Shown here one piece after another: positions 1 through 6,069 of a stretch of 10,827 nt of DNA. The stretch is from positions 1 to 10,827 of the forward strand of contig CAJPSG010000012.1 of NCBI GenBank assembly GCA_905373195.1, given 5' to 3'. The DNA is from Kingella oralis (GTDB lineage Bacteria; Pseudomonadota; Gammaproteobacteria; Burkholderiales; Neisseriaceae). Each line of letters starts with the position of its first letter. Position 1 is the first letter of the stretch. Below the pieces are notes generated by a model that saw nothing but the letters and a program-made list of their open reading frames with translations, was not told where the DNA came from and ran no database searches. The translations under genes were made by a program, and so were the position numbers.

Positions 1-107
1 ACCCTCAACACATCTTTCTTATTATCATAAGTCAGTCGGTAATCAGGCAAATCATTGCTGGCAACCAATGAACGAACGGCACGGCGAAACTCTCGTAGCG
101 TAGCCAT
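1..107 (-). CDS. Unrecognised ORF, 5' part only, runs off the window
   Basis: An open frame starts at the ATG at 105-107 and stays open to base 1, giving 35 residues that begin MATLREFRRAVRSLVASND and continue with an LPDYRLTYDNKKDVLRV-like stretch. It is charged, soluble in character and looks like real protein. The style (basic helix, then a short beta-rich YRLTYD segment) loosely recalls the C-terminal part of plasmid RepA-type initiators, but that is only an impression. The frame is open a further 14 codons upstream of the ATG, back to a TAG, and there is no clear Shine-Dalgarno site. It may therefore be a 3' gene fragment rather than a true start. An overlapping 84-residue frame at 32-286 looks less protein-like. 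Confidence 0.35.
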   Translation of the reverse strand, partial: MATLREFRRAVRSLVASNDLPDYRLTYDNKKDVLR

Positions 108-287
108 GCTGCCTGATTTTTTATGCAATGTTCCAAGAGAAATGAGCTATTCTTTTTGTTTTCCACAATGTTTAGCACATAGCTCAGCCCGAAAATCTTA
201 CCCAACTGCCATCCGCGCATGAAGCATTGGCAGCACGACAACATCTTGGCAACGCAGCCGCACCGCCTATTTAATCCCCCGCCCATT

Positions 288-327
288 TTCAGGCTGCCTC
301 AATCGCCCCCACCACAGGCAGCCTGAA
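288..327. repeat. Facing DUS pair (hairpin)
   Basis: TTCAGGCTGCCT at 288-299 and AGGCAGCCTGAA at 316-327 are inverted copies separated by 16 bases, so transcripts from either strand can form a 12-bp stem. Facing DUS pairs near gene ends commonly act as terminators in Neisseriaceae. Here no confident gene ends at it. Confidence 0.7.
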
Positions 328-468
328 ATGGTAATAGAGCGTCAGCAGTGCCAACATCACGGCAACCAACGCACAGCCCATTCAAGCAACCATCTGGCGA
401 CGAGCCGTCGCCGCGCCACGATAAATTTCAGGCTGTCCCAACCACCCCTTATAATAGGCAGCCTTGCC
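289..468 (-). pseudogene. Possible decayed small membrane-protein gene
   Basis: Read on the minus strand, one frame is protein-like but interrupted by a TGA at 382-384. Upstream of the stop it encodes a basic stretch including YYKGWLGQPEIYRG and TARRQMVA. Immediately after it comes MGCALVAVMLALLTLYYHFR, a convincing transmembrane segment, and the frame ends at 289-291 inside a DUS. A single TGG to TGA change (Trp to stop) would explain the break, giving a short protein with one C-terminal membrane helix. No start codon or ribosome-binding site is visible upstream. The alternative is chance: a 30-codon ORF from the ATG at 379-381 in intergenic DNA. I do not recognise a family. Confidence 0.28.
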
Positions 469-471
469 CCT

Positions 472-499
472 TTGTCCAAATCTTTGATTTGGGTATAAG
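472..499 (+). promoter_or_regulatory. Candidate rfbD promoter
   Basis: TTGTCC (472-477) and TATAAG (494-499) are separated by 16 bases, an acceptable sigma-70 arrangement, about 114 bases upstream of the rfbD start. A palindrome (476-492) fills the spacer, and a matching one sits at 507-523, around or just after the expected start of transcription. This is inference from sequence only. Confidence 0.4.
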
Positions 500-523
500 T
501 GAGCATCTAAATCTTTGATTTAG
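476..523. promoter_or_regulatory. Two matched palindromes, possible operator pair
   Basis: CCAAATCTTTGATTTGG (476-492) and CTAAATCTTTGATTTAG (507-523) are both perfect 7+3+7 inverted repeats sharing a 13-base core. The outer pair differs between them in a compensated way (C...G versus T...A at the second position), so symmetry is kept. Their centres (484 and 515) are 31 bp apart, close to three helical turns, so both would face the same side of DNA. This suits a dimeric regulator overlapping the candidate promoter, although the palindromes could also be copies of a small dispersed repeat. Confidence 0.4.
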
Positions 524-525
524 CC

Positions 526-594
526 ATGCGAACTTATGCAAAGCCAAAGGGGTATACCGCAGCGCAACGCGCAAGGTTGAAACCCATTTTCTAA
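526..594 (+). CDS. Possible 22-codon leader ORF
   Basis: ATG at 526-528 opens a 22-residue basic peptide (MRTYAKPKGYTAAQRARLKP, then IF) ending at TAA, 18 bases before rfbD. It has no clear Shine-Dalgarno sequence and no recognised homologue. It is listed only because it fills the leader between the candidate promoter and rfbD. Confidence 0.12.
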   Translation: MRTYAKPKGYTAAQRARLKPIF

Positions 595-612
595 CCCCCC
601 AAGGAGCAACCC

Positions 613-1494
613 ATGACCACCTACCTTATCACAGGCGCAAACGGGCAAGTCGGCAGCCAACTCGTGCAGCAACTCCAAGCGCAGCCCAACACCACCGTTA
701 TCGCCACTGACCGCAACACACTAGACATCACCAACCGAGCCGCCGTTTTTCAGGCTGCCCAAACCCACCGCCCCAGCATCATCATCAACGCCGCCGCCCA
801 CACCGCCGTTGATAAAGCCGAAAGCGAAGCCGACCTCGCCCGCGCCATCAACGTGGACGGCACACGCCACCTAGCCGAAGCCGCCCAAGCCATCGGCGCA
901 GCGTTTTTGCACATCTCCACCGACTATGTATTTGACGGCAAAGGCGAAGCCCCCTACCGCGAAACCGACCCCACCGCCCCGCAAAGCGTGTACGGGCAAA
1001 CCAAGCTGGACGGCGAAACCGCCGCACTCGCCGCCTGCCCGCGCACCATCGTCTTGCGCACCGCATGGGTGTTTGGCGAACACGGCGGCAACTTCGTCAA
1101 AACCATGCTGCGACTCGGGCGCGAACGCGACACCCTCGGCATCGTTGCCGACCAATACGGCGCGCCCACCTACGCAGGCGATATCGCCGCCGCGCTGATT
1201 ACCATCGCCCAACACATCGCCGCAGGGCAACCCACCGAATACGGCGTGTACCACTTTTCAGGCAGCCCCTACACCAGCTGGCACGGCTTTGCCAGCGAAA
1301 TCTTCCGCCGCGCCGCCGAACAAAACCTGCTGCCACGCCTGCCCACGCTCAACGCCATCGCCACCAGCGACTACCCCACGCCCGCCAAACGCCCCGCCAA
1401 CTCGCGCTTGGATTGCAGCAAAATTCAGGCTGCCTTTGGCATCGCCCCCAGCGACTGGCAAGCCGCATTAGGCAGCCTGAAAAATTATGTTTGA
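613..1494 (+). CDS. rfbD: dTDP-4-dehydrorhamnose reductase
   Basis: This 293-residue enzyme reduces dTDP-4-dehydro-L-rhamnose to dTDP-L-rhamnose using NAD(P)H, the last step of dTDP-rhamnose synthesis, in the cytoplasm. It is an extended short-chain dehydrogenase of normal length for RfbD/RmlD. Visible marks are the N-terminal nucleotide-binding GANGQVG (residues 8-14), the INAAAHTAVDKAE region (about 58-70), the STDYVFDG stretch (102-109) and the catalytic Tyr127-x3-Lys131 (YGQTK). The start is set by an AAGGAG site 7 bases upstream of ATG 613. The gene is GC-rich and carries two exact DUS copies near its 3' end (1424-1435 and 1470-1481), the second only 11 bases before the stop. No other rhamnose-pathway genes (rfbA, B, C) are in the window, so it looks detached from its usual operon here. 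Product assignment is firm. Confidence 0.95.
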   Translation: MTTYLITGANGQVGSQLVQQLQAQPNTTVIATDRNTLDITNRAAVFQAAQTHRPSIIINAAAHTAVDKAESEADLARAINVDGTRHLAEAAQAIGAAFLHISTDYVFDGKGEAPYRETDPTAPQSVYGQTKLDGETAALAACPRTIVLRTAWVFGEHGGNFVKTMLRLGRERDTLGIVADQYGAPTYAGDIAAALITIAQHIAAGQPTEYGVYHFSGSPYTSWHGFASEIFRRAAEQNLLPRLPTLNAIATSDYPTPAKRPANSRLDCSKIQAAFGIAPSDWQAALGSLKNYV

Positions 1495-1515
1495 GCAACC
1501 GCCAATCGGACAACA

Positions 1516-1554
1516 AACGCCGTAGGTCAATATCACGACCTACGGCGTTGGTTT
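1516..1554 (+). terminator. Hairpin downstream of rfbD
   Basis: A perfect 13-bp stem, AACGCCGTAGGTC (1516-1528) with GACCTACGGCGTT (1537-1549), closes an 8-base loop and is followed by GGTTTT. It starts 21 bases after the rfbD stop. The stem is strong but the U-tract is short, so termination may be partial. Confidence 0.65.
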
Positions 1555-1627
1555 TGGGGCTGAGGATGGCAGCTTGAAACCTCTGCAAAACCTCAAATCA
1601 AATTAGAAATATATAGTGGCATATAGG

Positions 1628-2655
1628 ACAAAATGGAGGCCATCAGTCATCTTGAACAGAGAAATAATCATTAATAAACATAACTTTATTGTCCTTACTC
1701 ATGCCATGATGACACACTAAATACCGCTTCACCCCCGCAAACACGCCATCCAGCAAATTGGTGGTGTTGTGTATGCCTAATTCGGGATATTTCTCAAACA
1801 CAAACAAAGTAATCCAAGTTTCGTTTTAAGCTGGAATACGCGCTTCTGAGTTTCTGGTGGGTATAGCGTGATTTACCCGTTTCAGGGTTAATGGTGCGTT
1901 CGTTCAAATAGTTTTGGTATTGCTCAGGCCATGCTTTTAGGTTGCGTTCAAAGTTGGATTGGCTGCTGTTTTTCAGCGTTAAAACCAGTCGCCAAAGTGC
2001 CTTGCTTGTTTCGGTTTTTGGATTGCGGGTTAAGTAGCGACAGATGGTTTTGGCCTGATGGAACTGGCAGAGCTGTACGGGAATATCCATATTGGCAAAC
2101 ATTTGCAGTAAACCACGCCACCCATCGCAAACGATGCTTTGGATTGCTATGCCTTTGGCTTTTGGGCTGCCTTTGGCTTTTGGGCTGCCTATGGCTTGGG
2201 CGTATAGCCCGTTGGTTTCGTGTTTGACTTCGCTAACGAATAGGGCTTTGCCGCTGATGCTGTCTATTAAAACCATAATGCCGAAGCTGCGTTTGAAGTA
2301 GGAGGTGTCCATAATGACGTTGGCTGTTGCAGGGGAAACGAAATGTGCTTCGGTTTGAGCTTTTTTGAGGTACCTAAAAATGATTTGCCGAGTGCATCCG
2401 TAAGTTTTAGCAAGCTGGGCTGCGGTTTGTTTGCCTGCGCTGTATGCCTGCCATATTTCTTGCGGATTAAGTCGTCTGCCGCCATCAAACTGTCTGCCGC
2501 AGGTGTGGCATTTATAGCGTTGACATCCGTTTCTGCAACCGTTCTTTTTGACTTGTTTTGAGCCGCAGAAAAGGTATTTTTTGTGTTCAAAGCCTTTTAC
2601 TCCACTTAAAGCCTTATAGGATAAGGCTTGTAGGGATTTTTAGCCTCCATTTTGT
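1628..2655 (-). mobile_element. Decayed IS element, IS256-like zinc-ribbon variant
   Basis: The element is bounded by perfect 13-bp inverted repeats, ACAAAATGGAGGC at 1628-1640 and its complement at 2643-2655. This gives 1028 bp, almost filled by one transposase frame on the minus strand. The transposase stop is 2 bases from the left repeat, and its likely ATG lies inside the right repeat. The flanking bases (CATATAGG and TACTTACG) show no target duplication, consistent with an old or rearranged insertion. The family call rests on the zinc ribbon plus a DDE-type core and is moderate. The element interrupts no gene that I can identify. Confidence 0.75.
1643..2650 (-). pseudogene. Transposase, two frameshifts (IS256-like, Zn-binding variant)
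   Basis: Joining three frames gives about 335 residues. The start is probably the ATG at 2648-2650 (MEAKNPYKPYPIRL); that frame stops at 2606-2608. The second frame is open from 2639 and carries a zinc ribbon (YLFCGS, NGCRNGCQRYKCHTCGRQF), a helix-turn-helix (about AAQLAKTYGCTRQIIFRYL), then the catalytic core with MDTSYF and IQSIVCDGWRGL, the two expected catalytic aspartates. It stops at 1794. The third frame, entered near 1795-1806, holds the C-terminus (NTTNLLDGVFAGVKRYLVCH, then HGMSKDNK) and ends at TGA 1643-1645. The usual third acidic residue in this region would be Glu; here Asp is seen in LLDG. An in-frame 18-base duplication (2151-2186) gives SPKAKGSPKAKG. No ATG, GTG or TTG precedes 2312 in the second frame, so the gene is most likely dead. 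Confidence 0.8.
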
Positions 2656-2675
2656 TACTTACGCCGGTAAATGAG

Positions 2676-2721
2676 TTTTCAGGCTGCCTATTGTTGTTGA
2701 TAGAAATAGGCAGCCTGAAAA
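2676..2721. repeat. Facing DUS pair, 16-bp stem
   Basis: TTTTCAGGCTGCCTAT (2676-2691) and ATAGGCAGCCTGAAAA (2706-2721) form a perfect 16-bp inverted repeat with a 14-base loop. It lies just outside the right end of the IS element and may be a terminator, though no confident gene ends here. Confidence 0.7.
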
Positions 2722-2800
2722 CCAAAAATGGAACGACGACGGCTCGTCGCCAATATGTTTACCCAACCCGCCAAAATATCGGCAAACCATCCTACTCCAT

Positions 2801-2841
2801 TTTCAGGCTGCCTCATCCCATCAACATGAGGCAGCCTGAAA
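2801..2841. repeat. Facing DUS pair, 16-bp stem
   Basis: TTTCAGGCTGCCTCAT (2801-2816) and ATGAGGCAGCCTGAAA (2826-2841) are perfect inverted copies around a 9-base loop. The pair lies about 70 bases downstream of the rpoH stop, beyond the primary rpoH terminator, and could act as a second stop. Confidence 0.7.
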
Positions 2842-2861
2842 CCCCATCCACACCACAGCCC

Positions 2862-2897
2862 AAACAAAAAACCGATGATCTACCCAATCATCGGTTT
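2862..2897 (-). terminator. rpoH rho-independent terminator
   Basis: AAACCGATGAT (2869-2879) and ATCATCGGTTT (2887-2897) form an 11-bp stem with a 7-base loop. On the minus strand the stem ends in a run of six T followed by GTTTG. It begins 15 bases after the rpoH stop codon. Confidence 0.8.
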
Positions 2898-2911
2898 CCT
2901 TGTTGCAACAA

Positions 2912-3784
2912 TCAATCCTCAATCACATCATCTTCATTTTCCGCCAACAGCGCACGCAATTTTTGCATCGCCTTCGCCTCAATCTGGCGAATCCGCTCCG
3001 CAGAAACACCAAATTCAGCCGCCAGCTCATGCAGCGTTAAACCGCCATCATCCTGCAACCAGCGCGTTTCCACAATACGACGGCTGCGGTCATCCAACTG
3101 CGCCAGCGCGTTTTGCAGCCCTTCCGTTTGCAACGCATAATGCGCCTTTTTCGCCAACTGCTGGCTCGGCTCGCTATTGGCATCACTCAACCAATCAATC
3201 GGCGCAAAATTGTTGTCGTCATCATCGCTGTTGTCCGCCAATAACGCCACATCATTGCCCGTCATGCGCTGTTCCATCTCCAAAACATCAGAGAGTTTCA
3301 CGCCCAAATCATCAGCAATATCCTGCGCCTCCTTCGGGCTTAGCGCACTCAAACTTTTGCGCATACTGCGCAAATTGAAAAACAATTTGCGTTGCGGCTT
3401 GGTGGTCGCAATGCGAACCAAACGCCAATTGCGCAAAATAAATTCGTGAATTTCCGCCTTAATCCAATGCACCGCAAACGAAAATAAACGCGCGCCATGC
3501 GTTGGCTCAAAACGTTTCACCGCCTTCATCAAGCCCACATTGCCCTCTTGAATCAAATCCGCCTGATTCAAACCATAGCCATCATAACCACGAGCAATAG
3601 AAACCACCACGCGCAAATGCGACAAAATCAGCTTTTTCGCCGCTTCCAAATCGCCGCGCAATTGCCGTTGCGCCAGCGAAGTTTCCTCTTCCAACGTGAG
3701 CATAGGAATATTGTTTACTGTATGAATATATTGTTCCAAGCTGCTATGCCCACTTGGAACAGATAGCGCAAAATCATGGTTCAT
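2912..3784 (-). CDS. rpoH: RNA polymerase sigma-32 (heat-shock sigma factor)
   Basis: This 290-residue sigma factor directs RNA polymerase to heat-shock promoters. The diagnostic RpoH box, QRKLFFNLR, is present at residues 131-139. Region 2 (about 50-125) includes DLIQEGNVGLMKAVKRFEP and the -10-recognising WIKAEIHEFILRNWRLVRI. Region 4 has the helix-turn-helix LTLHELAAEFGVSAERIRQIEAKAM (249-273) that reads the -35 box. Length is normal for the family. The start at ATG 3784 gives the expected N-terminus; an AAAGGGA sequence lies about 13 bases upstream. A -10-like TATAAT (3829-3834) is 45 bases upstream, and a strong terminator follows. A run of Asp/Asn at 186-192 (NSDDDDNN) between regions 3 and 4 is mildly unusual. 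Confidence 0.96.
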   Translation of the reverse strand: MNHDFALSVPSGHSSLEQYIHTVNNIPMLTLEEETSLAQRQLRGDLEAAKKLILSHLRVVVSIARGYDGYGLNQADLIQEGNVGLMKAVKRFEPTHGARLFSFAVHWIKAEIHEFILRNWRLVRIATTKPQRKLFFNLRSMRKSLSALSPKEAQDIADDLGVKLSDVLEMEQRMTGNDVALLADNSDDDDNNFAPIDWLSDANSEPSQQLAKKAHYALQTEGLQNALAQLDDRSRRIVETRWLQDDGGLTLHELAAEFGVSAERIRQIEAKAMQKLRALLAENEDDVIED

Positions 3785-3828
3785 TGAACTATTTTCCCTT
3801 TCTCAAATCGTGCTTATTTACTGGGCGA

Positions 3829-3858
3829 ATTATACGCCAATTTAATATAGATTAAATT
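3829..3858 (-). promoter_or_regulatory. Candidate rpoH promoter with overlapping palindrome
   Basis: On the minus strand TATAAT (3829-3834) is a perfect -10 box. The -35 position (about 3852-3857) reads ATTTAA, a poor match. It falls inside a perfect inverted repeat, AATTTAAT (3839-3846) and ATTAAATT (3851-3858), with a 4-base centre. A weak -35 under a palindrome suggests an activator or repressor site, though the AT-rich sequence could also be simple promoter context. Confidence 0.45.
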
Positions 3859-3908
3859 TTTAAATCGTTAAACCGCGTAAAGAACAAAACCTTAATCATG
3901 CCAACCGA

Positions 3909-3941
3909 TTTTCAGGCTGCCTCAACGCCGCAGCCTGAAAA
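3909..3941 (-). terminator. DUS-type hairpin overlapping the tadA stop
   Basis: TTTTCAGGCTGC (3909-3920) and GCAGCCTGAAAA (3930-3941) form a perfect 12-bp stem with a 9-base loop that contains the tadA stop codon (3922-3924). Both arms are DUS cores lacking the outer bases. On the minus strand the stem runs into TTTT, then CGG, so it can act as the tadA terminator while also coding the last residues (FFRLRR). Confidence 0.6.
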
Positions 3942-4638
3942 ACGCCTGCAACTGCTGCTTCGCCTCATCCGCCAACACCCCGCCCAATATCGTCGTGTGC
4001 TGATTTAATTGCTTGTTTGCAAACAGATTAAGCACGCTGCCCGCCGCCCCTGTTTTCGGCTCATTAGCCGCAAAAATCACCCGTGCCACCCGCGCCTGAA
4101 TCATCGCACTCGCGCACATCGCGCACGGCTCCAACGACACATACACATCGCATTCATTCAAGCGATAATTGCCCAACGCCTGCCCCGCCGCCGCCAACGC
4201 CTGAATCTCCGCATGATGGCTGATGTTGCAATCCACCACGCAACGATTATGCGCCTGCGCAACCATTTCGCCACAATGCACCACCACCGCGCCCACAGGC
4301 ACTTCACCCAATCGCGCCGCTGCGGCAGCCTGAAACAGCGCACCACGCATCCATCGTTCCATTTCGTCTTGCGACGGAAACAGCGCAACAGGCGGCATTT
4401 CGCGCAACTGCTGTTCCCAATAAGCACGCTCCTGCGCAGAAAGCTGCTGCACCGTTTTCAGGCTGCTTACCGCCACCAATTGCCAAAACACGCTTTGGGT
4501 TACGCTCAAACCCAATTGCTTCAACAGCAAAAAAGCGCGGCAAGGATTCATCGCTTGCACATCCTGCGCAGTATGCACATTCAACTGGGCTAAGGCTTGG
4601 ATGACTTTGGGCGCAAGCGGCGGCGTGGTGAGTTTCAT
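3922..4638 (-). CDS. tadA: tRNA-specific adenosine deaminase with N-terminal TfoX-C-like domain
   Basis: TadA converts A34 to inosine in the anticodon of tRNA-Arg(ACG), and is usually essential. The zinc deaminase signature is complete: HAE at residues 142-144 (His ligand, Glu proton shuttle) and PCAMC at 171-175 (two Cys ligands). EVPVGAVVV (112-120) is the usual first strand. With the start at ATG 4638 the protein has 238 residues, about 80 more than a stand-alone TadA. The extra N-terminal part (about 1-80, with LAPKVIQALAQLNVHTAQDV) resembles the helix-hairpin-helix TfoX C-terminal domain, a fusion I believe is known in Neisseriaceae. The frame extends 13 codons further upstream, but that would translate a DUS and part of the rplT terminator, so 4638 is preferred. 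No good Shine-Dalgarno is seen: a DUS (4642-4653) sits there instead. Confidence 0.9.
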   Translation of the reverse strand: MKLTTPPLAPKVIQALAQLNVHTAQDVQAMNPCRAFLLLKQLGLSVTQSVFWQLVAVSSLKTVQQLSAQERAYWEQQLREMPPVALFPSQDEMERWMRGALFQAAAAARLGEVPVGAVVVHCGEMVAQAHNRCVVDCNISHHAEIQALAAAGQALGNYRLNECDVYVSLEPCAMCASAMIQARVARVIFAANEPKTGAAGSVLNLFANKQLNQHTTILGGVLADEAKQQLQAFFRLRR

Positions 4639-4656
4639 AACAGGCAGCCTGAAAAC

Positions 4657-4695
4657 AAAAACAAGGAAACCTGCCAAACAGATTTCCTTGTTTTT
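4657..4695 (-). terminator. rplT terminator (likely bidirectional)
   Basis: AAAAACAAGGAAA (4657-4669) and TTTCCTTGTTTTT (4683-4695) form a 13-bp stem with a 13-base loop, with T-rich arms on both strands. It begins 9 bases after the rplT stop and ends 19 bases before the tadA start, so it separates the ribosomal-protein unit from tadA. Confidence 0.75.
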
Positions 4696-4704
4696 TCATT
4701 GAAA

Positions 4705-5061
4705 TTAAGCCAAAGCAGCTTTCGCTTTTTCAACCAATTGAGCAAAGGCAGCTTTATCAAATACAGCCAAATCAGCCAATACTTTGCGGTCTAATTCAAT
4801 TGCAGCACGTTTCAAGCCGTTCATGAATTTGCTGTAAGACAAACCATTCAAGCGAGCACCTGCATTGATACGCGCAATCCACAGTTGGCGGAATTGGCGT
4901 TTGCGTTGACGACGGTCGCGGTAAGCGTATTGACCTGCTTTCATCACCGCCTGTTTGGCGATGCGATAGACGTTTTTGCGACGACCACGATAGCCTTTGG
5001 CTAACGCAATCACTTTTTTATGACGAGCACGAGCGGTAACACCGCGTTTTACGCGTGGCAT
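4705..5061 (-). CDS. rplT: 50S ribosomal protein L20
   Basis: This 118-residue, strongly basic protein binds 23S rRNA early in large-subunit assembly. Its start, [18 protein letters not shown], and the central [20 protein letters not shown] are typical of L20, and the length is normal. AAGGAG lies 8 bases before the ATG and overlaps the region just after the rpmI stop (12-base gap), so the two genes are co-transcribed and probably translationally coupled. In enterobacteria L20 represses its own operon; whether that happens here cannot be read directly. Confidence 0.97.
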   Translation of the reverse strand: MPRVKRGVTARARHKKVIALAKGYRGRRKNVYRIAKQAVMKAGQYAYRDRRQRKRQFRQLWIARINAGARLNGLSYSKFMNGLKRAAIELDRKVLADLAVFDKAAFAQLVEKAKAALA

Positions 5062-5073
5062 AGTTTAACTCCT

Positions 5074-5271
5074 TTAAGCGTAGGGTAACATTTTTGCGAT
5101 GGAAGCCATATCGCGCTCATGCACCAAAGCGGTGCCGCGCAATTGACGTTTTGTTTTGGTGGTTTTTTTAGTCAAAATATGACTTTTGAACGCACGACCG
5201 CGTTTTACACCACCGTTACCCAGTACTTTAAAGCGTTTTTTCGCGCTAGACTTGGTTTTCATTTTAGGCAT
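5074..5271 (-). CDS. rpmI: 50S ribosomal protein L35
   Basis: A 65-residue basic protein of the large ribosomal subunit, with the family start [16 protein letters not shown] and the C-terminal part [22 protein letters not shown] lies 7 bases before the ATG. It sits between infC and rplT in the classic order infC-rpmI-rplT. Unlike a tightly packed operon, 146 bases with a terminator-like hairpin separate it from infC. Confidence 0.97.
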   Translation of the reverse strand: MPKMKTKSSAKKRFKVLGNGGVKRGRAFKSHILTKKTTKTKRQLRGTALVHERDMASIAKMLPYA

Positions 5272-5363
5272 GGGAAAACTCCATTCATTTTATAAGATAA
5301 GGCATCGGGCGTTTGCTATGCAGCAATGCTTAAAACCCGAAACCACGATTTTTTTATGCCGCT

Positions 5364-5402
5364 AGAAAAAACATTTTCCTGACGCGGCGTGTATCAGGAA
5401 AA
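5364..5402 (-). terminator. Terminator-like hairpin between infC and rpmI
   Basis: On the minus strand TTTTCCTGA (arm 5394-5402) pairs with TCAGGAAAA (arm 5374-5382) around an 11-base loop, then TG and a run of six T (5365-5370). It begins 15 bases after the infC stop and 93 bases before the rpmI start. It could end infC transcription, or act as an attenuator controlling rpmI-rplT, for example by L20 or translation feedback. No separate strong promoter for rpmI is obvious after it. Confidence 0.6.
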
Positions 5403-5417
5403 CGCGAGATTATACGG

Positions 5418-5942
5418 TTATTTTTTCTTGGGTGCAAGCATCATCACCATTTGGCGACCTTCCAGCTTGGGGAAGGATTCAATTTGCGCTTCTTCTGCCA
5501 CATCGGCTTTCACACGCTCCAAAAGCTGTGCGCCGATTTGTTGGTGCGCCATTTCGCGCCCACGAAAACGCAAGGTAATTTTGACTTTGTCGCCATCGGT
5601 TAAAAATTCGCGCACTTTTCGCATTTTGATGTTGTAGTCGCCATCGTCTGTGCCTGGGCGGAATTTAATTTCTTTGATTTGGACTTGCTTTTGCTTTTTC
5701 TTGGCTTCGTCGCGTTTTTTGGATTGCTCGTATTTGTATTTGCCAAAGTCCATCAGTTTGCAAACAGGTGGTTTGGCTGTGGGGGAAATTTCTACCAAAT
5801 CCACGTCTTGTTCTTCTGCCATAGACATGGCTTCTTTTAGGCTCACAATACCAAGTTGCTCGCCTTCGCCACTGATTAAGCGCACTTCTTTGGCGGTGAT
5901 TTCGCCGTTGATTCGTGCTTCGCGTTCTTGCTGTGCGATGAT
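5418..5942 (-). CDS. infC: Translation initiation factor IF-3, apparent AUC start
   Basis: IF-3 binds the 30S subunit, keeps it apart from 50S and checks the start codon and initiator tRNA. Conserved parts are [17 protein letters not shown] near the N-terminus, [20 protein letters not shown], the linker with [20 protein letters not shown] and the C-terminal [19 protein letters not shown]. The first ATG, at 5885, would remove about 19 conserved residues. Upstream the frame reads ATC-ATC-GCA-CAG with AGGAG 5 bases before the first ATC (5940-5942). That gives the family N-terminus (M)IAQQER and 174 residues. A non-AUG start is the hallmark of infC: IF-3 discriminates against it and so limits its own synthesis. 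The second ATC (5937-5939) is the alternative start. Confidence 0.95.
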   Translation of the reverse strand: MIAQQEREARINGEITAKEVRLISGEGEQLGIVSLKEAMSMAEEQDVDLVEISPTAKPPVCKLMDFGKYKYEQSKKRDEAKKKQKQVQIKEIKFRPGTDDGDYNIKMRKVREFLTDGDKVKITLRFRGREMAHQQIGAQLLERVKADVAEEAQIESFPKLEGRQMVMMLAPKKK

Positions 5943-6014
5943 GAATGCTCCTATAAAGATTGATGTTTCAGGCTGCCTCTATGCCTTAGCGCAACCCGCT
6001 GAATGAAAGGGCGT

Positions 6015-6044
6015 ATTCTAAACGTTTTGCAGGGGTTTTGTGAA
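6015..6044 (-). promoter_or_regulatory. Candidate infC promoter
   Basis: On the minus strand TTCACA (6039-6044), an 18-base spacer and TAGAAT (6015-6020) make a fair sigma-70 promoter about 75 bases upstream of the infC start. Together with the triple-DUS hairpin after thrS, this suggests infC-rpmI-rplT can be transcribed separately from thrS. Confidence 0.5.
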
Positions 6045-6069
6045 GTTTGTTTAAGATTTTTGTGGCAAG

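Larger units (their letters stand above)
108..612. other. Gene-poor region upstream of rfbD
   Basis: This stretch has no confident gene. It contains a pair of facing DUS copies (288-299 and 316-327), a 17-bp hairpin-forming palindrome (396-412), a degenerate DUS (about 432-443), a possible minus-strand membrane-protein remnant (289-468), a candidate promoter with two palindromes (472-523) and a 22-codon ORF (526-594). Bases 108-286 show nothing I can support; an 84-residue minus-strand frame crosses them without recognisable features or a ribosome-binding site. Confidence 0.6.

Noticed and set aside
848..1577. Long open frames on both strands over rfbD
   Set aside because: They follow from the high GC content and codon pattern of rfbD; their translations are rich in Arg, Pro and Ala and show no domain.
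1612..1627. TATAGTGG just left of the IS, similar to a Correia end
   Set aside because: No matching inverted end or Correia core is nearby, so it is a short chance match.
2267..2590. 107-residue minus-strand ORF starting with TTG
   Set aside because: It overlaps the transposase zinc-ribbon frame; the transposase frame shows cysteine pairs and a helix-turn-helix, while this one shows nothing.
288..2841. CRISPR-like array from the many 12-mer repeats
   Set aside because: The copies occur in both orientations at irregular spacing and match the DNA uptake sequence; there are no regular spacers or cas genes.
2652..3140. 162-residue plus-strand ORF beginning in the IS end
   Set aside because: It crosses two DUS hairpins and the rpoH terminator and then runs antisense to rpoH, so it is probably a chance frame.
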